From JAAYCU01 sp964401335 (GTDB lineage: Bacteria; Planctomycetota; Phycisphaerae; UBA1845; PWPN01): 28,267 nucleotides of DNA. The stretch spans positions 1 to 28,267 of the forward strand of contig CAYNYK010000070.1 of the NCBI GenBank assembly GCA_964401335.1. Direction: 5' to 3'. This document shows positions 22,649 to 28,267 of this stretch, one piece after another; the first letter of the stretch is position 1; each line of letters begins with the position of its first letter. The position numbers and the translations under genes are program-made. The notes beneath the pieces are model-generated. The model made no database searches. It was not told where the DNA came from and saw only the letters and a program-made list of their open reading frames with translations.

Positions 22649-23224
22649 TCAGTTCAGATTGACCCGGACATATTGTCCATCCGCTTCCCGAACCAACAAA
22701 TAGCCAATCGTTGGTTTCTGGACGACAAAAATAGCGTCAAGGGCAAACCATCCATAAACGATGGCCTGATCCGAACCATCGACGCGCCAGGAAGTCCCGT
22801 CCAGCAATTCGACGACCTCTCCGAAGTTGAGAATCTGATAAATCGAGCTTCGCCGGACCTGAATACCGAGACGCTGGGCGGCGTATTTCAGACCCGTGAG
22901 AACGACCTCGATATTGCCCCCCTCAACGAGAACCCGGGTCCCGACCGTCAAGGCCGCTCCGGATGATAAGTCGATCTCCCATATTGAAAGATCATCAAGT
23001 CTGACAAGGTCCTGACCATAGACGGCTATCACCTGCAGGATGTCGCCGTCCTCCGAGGGTTCGGGTTCAGGTTCGGGCGTCGGCCCCGGGGTCGGGCTGG
23101 GAGAAGGGGTAGGAGTTCCGCCGCAACCTTGTCCGGCCAGCAGTGGTCCCATCGCCAACAAGCACAAGGTCAACAGCAACGGAGTATTCCGGGGTTTCTT
23201 GCTGGATGTCCGCAAGGGCGTCAC
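22649..23224 (-). CDS. Predicted lipoprotein with Pro-rich linker, translationally coupled to the sigma factor
   Basis: A 191-residue protein of unknown function. The signal peptide ends L-A-G-Q-G-C-G-G (Cys34, atypical Gly at -3). A P-T-P-S-P-S-P-T-P / E-P-E-P-E-P linker (about 37-56) follows, then a globular domain of about 130 residues with beta-rich segments (I-L-Q-V-I-A-V-Y-G-Q, L-L-D-G-T-S-W-R-V-D) and no motif I recognise. The GTG start (23222-23224) overlaps the TGA of the sigma factor gene in the sequence GTGA, and GGAGG lies 4-5 bases upstream inside the sigma coding region. That arrangement implies coupled translation. Downstream, the NAGPA gene follows after 85 bases. Confidence 0.65.
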   Translation of the reverse strand: MTPLRTSSKKPRNTPLLLTLCLLAMGPLLAGQGCGGTPTPSPSPTPGPTPEPEPEPSEDGDILQVIAVYGQDLVRLDDLSIWEIDLSSGAALTVGTRVLVEGGNIEVVLTGLKYAAQRLGIQVRRSSIYQILNFGEVVELLDGTSWRVDGSDQAIVYGWFALDAIFVVQKPTIGYLLVREADGQYVRVNLN

Positions 23225-24099
23225 AGTTCCTCCAAGGCTTCCCGGAGTTTTCTAAGAGCTTCGCGCTCAAGCTGCCGGACTCGTTCGCGAGTCAAGCCGA
23301 TTTTCGCCCCGATCTCCTTGAGGGTCATGGGTTCGGTCTCGTCGAGGCCGTAACGCAAGCGCAAAATGGTGGCCTCGCGATCATCGATCCTTCCGAGCAG
23401 CTTTTCGATCACTTCGGCGTCGGCGTTGCTGAAGGCGGCCTCCTCGGGGCTGGGCATGCGGTAATCCTTCAGCAATTCGGGCAGACCGGCCGCCTCGTCG
23501 CCGCCGCTCGATTGGGTCGGCGCACTGAATGCCTTGACCGCGCGACGAATAATCCGCACCTTTCGCTCGGAAAGATGCATGTGCTCGGCCATCTCCTGGA
23601 TGGTCGGCTGGCGGCCCAGCTTGTTCTCCAGTTCCGCCTGGGCCCTTTTCCAGTCGGCGATCATGGCCACCATGTAGGCGGGGATATGCACCGGTTGAAC
23701 CGCGTTAATCAGAGCCCGCTTGATCGCCTGCTTAATCCACCAGGAGGCATACGTGCTGAAGCGCGTTTCCTTGGTCGGATCATAACCCTCCACGCCCCGT
23801 AACAGGCCGATATTGCCCTCCTCGATCAGGTCCGCCAAGGACAAGCCACGATTCAAATAGCCCTTGGCGATATTGACCACGAGGCGCAGATTGGCCAGGG
23901 TCATTTGATCGCGGGCCTCGGCCGCAGCCCGTTCGGCTCGCTCCTTCTCCTCGAGGGAGATTTTCCCTTGCCGAAACAATTCCGGAAGACGGGCGGCGTA
24001 TTGGATAATCTCGCCCAGTCGCCGCTCATCCTCGGAGGTCAGCAAAGGGGCCTCATCGATCTGTTTCAGGTAATATTGTATACCCGTCTCGACAGCGAT
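23221..24099 (-). CDS. RNA polymerase sigma factor, sigma70 family (SigA/RpoD-like), probable AUC start
   Basis: The protein is about 292 residues from ATC 24099, or 274 from TTG 24043-24045. Region 1.2 begins Y-Y-L-K-Q-I-D-E-A-P-L-L-T. Regions 2.1-2.4 include N-L-R-L-V-V-N-I-A-K, D-L-I-E-E-G-N-I-G-L-L-R and R-F-S-T-Y-A-S-W-W-I-K-Q-A-I-K-R. Region 4.2 ends L-K-E-I-G-A-K-I-G-L-T-R-E-R-V-R-Q-L-E-R-E-A-L-R-K-L. It directs core polymerase to -35/-10 promoters; the long region 1.1 is absent. I prefer ATC because AGGAGG lies 8 bases upstream, no ATG, GTG or TTG exists between the in-frame TAG and the TTG, and the TTG would cut into region 1.2. It lies downstream of rpsA, likely in one transcript. 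Confidence 0.88.
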   Translation of the reverse strand: MAVETGIQYYLKQIDEAPLLTSEDERRLGEIIQYAARLPELFRQGKISLEEKERAERAAAEARDQMTLANLRLVVNIAKGYLNRGLSLADLIEEGNIGLLRGVEGYDPTKETRFSTYASWWIKQAIKRALINAVQPVHIPAYMVAMIADWKRAQAELENKLGRQPTIQEMAEHMHLSERKVRIIRRAVKAFSAPTQSSGGDEAAGLPELLKDYRMPSPEEAAFSNADAEVIEKLLGRIDDREATILRLRYGLDETEPMTLKEIGAKIGLTRERVRQLEREALRKLREALEEL

Positions 24100-24106
24100 G
24101 ACCCGG

Positions 24107-24113
24107 CCCTCCT
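24107..24113 (-). promoter_or_regulatory. Ribosome-binding site deciding the sigma factor start
   Basis: On the minus strand AGGAGGG (24107-24113) is a near-perfect anti-16S match. The only codon at normal distance in the sigma frame is ATC (24097-24099). Just upstream CCTC (6-7 bases before the site) could pair with GAGG, so the site may be partly masked. Confidence 0.65.
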
Positions 24114-24284
24114 ATCAAGAGGTCATTATTGATCGATGCACATCTCTCGGCCCGACAGGCCGCCGAACAACCGCCTTGACGAATCACCCGCGTATCATGT
24201 CCTCGCACGGATCCCTTCAACCATATCAAAGCCACATGGAACCGGATCCCTGATCGCGCAATGCAAGTTCCCCCGGCGTCTGGT

Positions 24285-26135
24285 TTACTCACCAGCTTCG
24301 CCGGCCGACTGCCCCTCGGCGGCGGATGGATCGCTTGCCGTCGCGCTTTCCGCCGTCTCCGGCTCGATTTTTTCCATTTTCCGGAACGGATAATCGATGA
24401 TCACGTCGGTGGATTCCTCGCCCGGCCCGTACAAACCGCCGCGGCGGGCCTTCGGTTTGCCCGCGCTGCCGGCGCTGCCGTCCTCCGTGGCCCATTCCGC
24501 CCGTTTCTTGCTCAGGCCGATCTTGCGGTCCTGCGGATCCACGCGCAGGATCTTCACCTCGATCTCGTCGCCTACCTGAACTTCCTTGTGCGGATCCTCG
24601 ACCTTGTGATCGGCCAATTCGCTGACGTGCAGCAGACCCTCGAGGTCCGGTTCCAGTTCGACAAAAACGCCGAAGTTGGTGATCTTGGTGACCTTGCCCT
24701 TGACAATCTGGCCCGGAATATAGGTCGAGGGGATCGCGTGAATCCACGGATCCTCGGTCAATTGCTTGGTACCCAGGGCCACCCGCATCTTTTCCTGATC
24801 CACGGTCAGGACCACGCACTTGACCTTGTCGCCCTTCTTCAGCACCTCGGACGGATGACTGATCTTCTTCGTCCAGCTCATATCACTGACATGCAGCAGG
24901 CCATCGACGCCTTCCTCGATCTCCACGAACGCCCCGTAATTCGTCAGGTTGCGGACCTTGCCCTCGATGATCGTATTCGGCGGATACTTCTCGGCCACCC
25001 GCACCCACGGGTTGGTCTCGATCTGCTTGATACCCAGGCTGATTTCCTGCTTATTCTTGTCGATGTCCAGGACCACCACGTCAATTTCATCGTTGACATT
25101 GAGGATTTCCGACGGATGGTTGATTCGCCGCGTCCAGCTCATTTCGGAGATATGCACCAACCCCTCGACACCCGGTTGGAGTTTCACGAATGCCCCGTAA
25201 TTGGTGATGTTCACCACCGTGCCCCGCGTCCGCGACATCACCGGGTAAATCGTTTCGATCTGCTCCCACGGATTCTCGGTCAACTGCTTGAGGCCCAGGG
25301 CAATCTTCTCCTTGTCCTTGTCCACGCTGAGGACCTTGACCTCGATCTCCTGGTCGATCCGCAGCAGGTCGGAGGGATGATTGACCCGGTCCCAACTCAT
25401 GTCGGTGATGTGCAACAACCCGTCGATGCCGCCCAGATCGACGAAGGCGCCGAAGTCCGCCAGGTTCTTGACCACACCCTTGCGCACCTGCCCGACCTCG
25501 ATTTCGTTGAGCACCTTTTCCTTGGCCGCATGCCGTTTTTCCTCGATGTATTTGCGCCGGCTGATCACGATATTGCGGCGATCAGTGTCGATCTTGAGGA
25601 TCTTGGCGTCAATTTCCCGGCCGATGAACTCGCCGATATCTCCGGGTCGGCGAATATCCACCTGGCTGGCCGGCAAAAAGACCGGCACGCCGATGTCCAC
25701 CAACAGGCCACCCTTGATCTTGCGCATGACCCGGCCTTTGACATCGTCACCCTCGTTGGCTGTCTCCACAATCCTTTGCCAGTTCAGGATGCGATCGGCC
25801 TTGCGCTTGCTCAACACAACCAGGCCGCTGTCGGACTCCACGCTTTCCAGCCAGACATCCACCTCGTCGCCGATATCAATAGCCGAGCGGTCGTCCCATT
25901 CGTTTACGGGAACCACGCCTTCGCTTTTCAGGCCCACGTCCACGATCACCTGGTCGCCGGCCATTCCGACAACCTTGCCCTTCAGAATCGTGCCTGCCTT
26001 GAATTGCCCTATAGCCAGATCCACCGCCGAGGCAATTGCCTCCTCGGTTTCATGCGCACCCAAGGCTTCGGCCAATTCCTTCTCGAAGCCCGCTTCGTCG
26101 CTTTCCAACATGTTGATCAGATTGTAGTCTACCAT
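24285..26135 (-). CDS. rpsA: 30S ribosomal protein S1
   Basis: A 616-residue protein with six S1 RNA-binding repeats at roughly residues 48-112, 128-195, 216-286, 303-372, 388-460 and 476-544. Repeats three to six are strongly alike, each with G-x-V-x-x-(I/L)-x-(N/D)-(Y/F)-G-(A/V)-F-V near the start and G-L-(L/V)-H-(I/V)-(S/T) in the middle. S1 helps the small ribosomal subunit capture and unfold mRNA. The N-terminus is acidic and the last 60 residues are a Ser/Ala/Glu-rich tail after G-P-G-E-E-S. The ATG has no clear Shine-Dalgarno sequence, common for rpsA, whose translation is often autoregulated. A good promoter (26289-26318) and a roughly 150-nt leader with a perfect palindrome lie upstream; the sigma factor follows after 185 bases. 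Confidence 0.95.
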   Translation of the reverse strand: MVDYNLINMLESDEAGFEKELAEALGAHETEEAIASAVDLAIGQFKAGTILKGKVVGMAGDQVIVDVGLKSEGVVPVNEWDDRSAIDIGDEVDVWLESVESDSGLVVLSKRKADRILNWQRIVETANEGDDVKGRVMRKIKGGLLVDIGVPVFLPASQVDIRRPGDIGEFIGREIDAKILKIDTDRRNIVISRRKYIEEKRHAAKEKVLNEIEVGQVRKGVVKNLADFGAFVDLGGIDGLLHITDMSWDRVNHPSDLLRIDQEIEVKVLSVDKDKEKIALGLKQLTENPWEQIETIYPVMSRTRGTVVNITNYGAFVKLQPGVEGLVHISEMSWTRRINHPSEILNVNDEIDVVVLDIDKNKQEISLGIKQIETNPWVRVAEKYPPNTIIEGKVRNLTNYGAFVEIEEGVDGLLHVSDMSWTKKISHPSEVLKKGDKVKCVVLTVDQEKMRVALGTKQLTEDPWIHAIPSTYIPGQIVKGKVTKITNFGVFVELEPDLEGLLHVSELADHKVEDPHKEVQVGDEIEVKILRVDPQDRKIGLSKKRAEWATEDGSAGSAGKPKARRGGLYGPGEESTDVIIDYPFRKMEKIEPETAESATASDPSAAEGQSAGEAGE

Positions 26136-26246
26136 GAATTCGTACCGTTACTCTCAGGGGAAGATGCCAAAAGAAGAAAAGCCCTGCGACAGGTTGTCTT
26201 GGGCAGGTGGGATTCTCTTGCCATCAAGAAACCATCTCGGCCACGC

Positions 26247-26265
26247 GGCATGAACCGTTCATGCC
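26247..26265. promoter_or_regulatory. Perfect 19-bp palindrome in the rpsA leader
   Basis: GGCATGAACCGTTCATGCC consists of 9-base arms around one central base. It lies about 24-42 nt downstream of the predicted -10 box, in the rpsA 5' leader. As DNA it could be a dimeric repressor operator; as RNA it could fold as an 8-bp hairpin with a 3-nt loop. A second, smaller dyad, CTCGCTGCGAG, lies next to it at 26266-26276. Confidence 0.6.
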
Positions 26266-26288
26266 TCTCGCTGCGAGCCGAGCACCGG

Positions 26289-26318
26289 AATATACCCGAA
26301 AAACCGGGGCAATGCCAA
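26289..26318 (-). promoter_or_regulatory. Probable sigma70-type promoter of rpsA
   Basis: On the minus strand TTGGCA (26313-26318) and TATATT (26289-26294) are 18 bases apart, each matching five of six consensus positions. Transcription would start near 26283, giving a leader of about 148 nt. Confidence 0.65.
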
Positions 26319-26690
26319 TCGATAGGCCGCCGCCAACGACCGGGGGGCTCGATACTCGATTAGCATTGAATGATTATTGAGGGATCACAGGTTCGCTCGA
26401 CGGCGAGACCGACAAACCGCCAGGCGGTCAGACCTTCACAAGACATTACAATACATGCGCTTTCATAACCCGTCGCCAAGGCCTAGGAATTGCCATAAAT
26501 CGTTATAATACATGATTTTACACGCACCAAGCAGGTTGCTCGCGGGGGCCAAATTGGATAACGGACATTGGATTGGCTACGGAGAAGGTAACTTCGCCGG
26601 CCCTGAGATTAAACCTCTCATCCAAACCGTTGATGGACGGGCAAGTTTCCCGGCCGCCATGGTACGAGAGAACGAAAATGCAAAGATCGC
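26319..26690. other. Intergenic region between the prepilin-like gene and the rpsA promoter
   Basis: No gene is supported. A TATAAT at 26504-26509 reads on the plus strand, but with no gene to serve and no -35 at proper spacing. No clear terminator for the prepilin-like gene was found. The plus-strand open frame at 26512-26730 has no ribosome-binding site and runs into the opposite gene. Confidence 0.45.
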
Positions 26691-27893
26691 TTATTCAGCA
26701 AGTGTCGCGGGGCGACGTAGCGGATTATAGGGAGTTACCCGCGGAGCCTCAGGGATATAAGCTCGAGTGACCAGTATCTTGGCTCTACCACCGGTTCCCT
26801 GCACAAAAGTTCGTGCTATTTCCCCATAAGCGCCGGAGCTTGCAAGCGAGGTGTTTAATTGCACAAATCCTCGGTTACCGTTGACAAAGGAACCATGACC
26901 ATCAGAGAAGGCCACGCACAGGCCGCCTTCCGTCCCATGCCGCGAAATGGGAGCGAATGCAGTGGTACGACGGTTCGATCCATCGAGATATGAGGTGCCA
27001 TAGGGAACGGCATTCGCATCACTGATGCGATCAGCCGCCGAGAAGAACACATCGCTGACATGATTCAGACCGGGATTATTCGAGTTGCGATTGGACACAA
27101 CAGTCTCGATGGATTCGTTGCCCATATCGGCGAACAAGGCCACCTCGGAGGGCCGAACAATCCCGTCCAAACGCCCTATCAACTGGTCGCGCCGTTCGAT
27201 GCCACCATTGGCCCCAAGCGCGAAAGCTTGAGTTCCGTAACCGGAATTCGAGCTGGTTGCGCTCATCGGTGTATAACCGAAGACGTCGAGATTGGCCGCG
27301 TAAGACATGACGCCGACATTATGATCCGGGGACCAAGAGTCGCGAATCATGAGTGTATCGGAGGGGCAATAAAAAACCTCGAATTTCCCCTTCCTGGCCC
27401 AAAACCAGAGTGGATCCGCCGACTGTGGCCAGTCGGCTATATAGGGTGTGCCCGCTTCCTCGTGCTCGAAGTAGTTGTCCGTATGCTTGAGCGAGGTGTA
27501 TCCCATTTCACGAGCATAGGCTACCGGCCAGGCCTTATGCCGTAGAAATCCCGTGCCATCGGGAAACCAGGGTTCGTATGCGAAAAACTTTCTGGAAGCA
27601 TCTATCTTGTCGTAGTGTTTTGCGGCAAGATCTTTTTGCCTGGTCTTATCAAACTCCGCTCGACCTATAAGTTGCCCTCTTCCCTGATGACCTACGGAAA
27701 AGGCCATGACCGCCTTGCCCAGGCTGGACATGTTGGCCAGACATTTGGCCCGACGGGCCTGCTCGCGAGCCCGCGCCAAAGACGGCAAAAGAATCGAGAT
27801 CAGCAGAGCAATAATCGCCACCACCACGAGTACTTCGATCAGCGTAAACCCCGGCTTGCGCCTCCTATACCACGAATCTTGCGCGAAACACAT
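26691..27893 (-). CDS. Prepilin-type N-terminal methylation domain protein (type II secretion pseudopilin-like)
   Basis: A 400-residue protein. After a basic leader (Y-R-R-R-K-P-G) comes the class III signal F-T-L-I-E-V-L-V-V-V-A-I-I-A-L-L-I-S-I-L-L-P-S-L, cleaved by prepilin peptidase at G|F, with Glu at +5. Next is the helix A-R-A-R-E-Q-A-R-R-A-K-C-L-A-N-M, shared by the large planctomycete family related to DUF1559. Near the C-terminus S-R-H-G-T-E-G-G-L-C-V-A-F-S-D-G-H is a variant of the H-X9-D-G motif with eleven intervening residues. It should be inserted in the inner membrane and may assemble into a pilus-like or secretion structure. GAGGAG lies 9 bases before the ATG, with a strong promoter upstream. 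The tail A-P-R-V-T-P-Y-N-P-L-R-R-P recurs in the neighbouring fragment. Confidence 0.88.
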   Translation of the reverse strand: MCFAQDSWYRRRKPGFTLIEVLVVVAIIALLISILLPSLARAREQARRAKCLANMSSLGKAVMAFSVGHQGRGQLIGRAEFDKTRQKDLAAKHYDKIDASRKFFAYEPWFPDGTGFLRHKAWPVAYAREMGYTSLKHTDNYFEHEEAGTPYIADWPQSADPLWFWARKGKFEVFYCPSDTLMIRDSWSPDHNVGVMSYAANLDVFGYTPMSATSSNSGYGTQAFALGANGGIERRDQLIGRLDGIVRPSEVALFADMGNESIETVVSNRNSNNPGLNHVSDVFFSAADRISDANAVPYGTSYLDGSNRRTTAFAPISRHGTEGGLCVAFSDGHGSFVNGNRGFVQLNTSLASSGAYGEIARTFVQGTGGRAKILVTRAYIPEAPRVTPYNPLRRPATLAE

Positions 27894-27958
27894 ACTCGAC
27901 TGCTCCTCTGTTATGAGACAACATTTATTTATTTCAAAATAACCGCATCGTCCTGTTA

Positions 27959-27987
27959 ATTTTACATCTCAAGCATTTCTGAATCAA
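27959..27987 (-). promoter_or_regulatory. Probable sigma70-type promoter of the prepilin-like gene
   Basis: On the minus strand TTGATT (27982-27987) and TAAAAT (27959-27964) are exactly 17 bases apart, matching four and five of six consensus positions. The leader to ATG 27893 would be about 60 nt and AT-rich. The gene therefore has its own promoter despite a paralogue upstream on the same strand. Confidence 0.6.
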
Positions 27988-28128
27988 ACCACCTTCGCAA
28001 ACATTCAAAAAAAAGATCTCCAGCCGCCTGAAACAAAATACCCTCCCCGCTTCACCGATCCATCCCCGTATAATTCCGAAGTCACTGTTCGAAAAGACAC
28101 GTTTGCATCACCTCATCGCTATTCAGTA

Positions 28129-28267
28129 AGAACCGCGGGGCGGCGCAGCGGATTATACGGCGTCACGCGGGGAGCATTGATATACGATTTTGTCACCAAG
28201 ATGCTACTGCCACTAGTACCCTTGTTCATAAATACGATGACGTATTCTTATTGCCATATGACGAGCG
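28129..28267 (-). pseudogene. C-terminal fragment of a paralogous prepilin-like protein, possibly frameshifted, cut by the window edge
   Basis: On the minus strand the frame ending in TAG (28129-28131) encodes I-L-V-T-K-S-Y-I-N-A-P-R-V-T-P-Y-N-P-L-R preceded by F-M-N-K-G-T-S-G-S-S. It aligns residue for residue with the end of the prepilin-like protein at 26691 (F-V-Q-G-T-G-G-R-A-K-I-L-V-T-R). An in-frame TAA at 28248-28250 interrupts it upstream. A neighbouring frame gives S-S-Y-G, like the partner's S-S-G-A-Y-G, suggesting an indel between. It may be a decayed gene, a sequencing error, or simply a divergent family member whose main part lies outside the window. Confidence 0.5.

Noticed and set aside
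24261..26363. Very long plus-strand open frame (700 codons) opposite rpsA
   Set aside because: It is fully antisense to the six-repeat S1 gene. Its repeated D-L-D/H-V-D motifs simply mirror the S1 repeats in the complementary frame.

Overview
This looks like a chromosomal segment from a planctomycete, probably of the Phycisphaerae or a related uncultured lineage. The assignment rests on protein style, not on a marker-gene tree. The clues are a fused NagB/PIG-L protein, a prepilin-like protein with a His-(X)n-Asp-Gly tail, several small orphan lipoproteins, a short SigA-like sigma factor beginning around an E-T-G-I-Q...Y-L motif, and many one- to three-gene units on both strands. A run of 100 Ns (20339-20438) inside a tandem repeat shows this is a draft assembly. 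I saw no rRNA, tRNA, CRISPR array, transposase or phage gene.

Layout. 1-672: GC-rich repetitive DNA, no convincing gene. 673-4981: corA, rpmB (-), xseB, a LOG-family gene (-) and the lipoprotein transglycosylase mltA, ending in a terminator. 5055-5456: two kinds of short repeat. 5457-7403: purE-mtnA (overlapping), then two tiny membrane or lipoprotein ORFs. 7620-9749: purA-uppS. 9797-12072 (-): a degenerate GH10-like protein, a ComEA-like helix-hairpin-helix protein and a small lipoprotein. 12802-16898: two large exported proteins sharing an N-terminal Ig-like domain. 16977-18863 (-): the NagB/PIG-L fusion. 19028-19189 (-): a small lipoprotein. 19621-19896: an Arg/Thr-rich protein without acidic residues. 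20256-20438: a 19-bp tandem repeat broken by the gap. 20628-21467: a ketose 3-epimerase-type TIM barrel. 21631-26135 (-): a phosphodiester glycosidase domain protein, a lipoprotein, a sigma factor and ribosomal protein S1. 26691-28267 (-): a prepilin-like protein and the tail of a paralogue cut by the window edge.

The genes are mostly housekeeping: translation (rpmB, rpsA), purine synthesis (purE, purA), methionine salvage (mtnA), wall and isoprenoid work (uppS, mltA), Mg transport (corA) and transcription (sigma). Lineage-specific exported proteins are scattered among them. I see no defence or mobile system. The most unusual points are a sigma factor that appears to start at an AUC codon behind an ideal ribosome-binding site, a protamine-like basic protein, a GH10-like protein lacking its catalytic glutamates, a perfect 19-bp palindrome in the rpsA leader, and families of small repeats and small lipoproteins with no obvious function.
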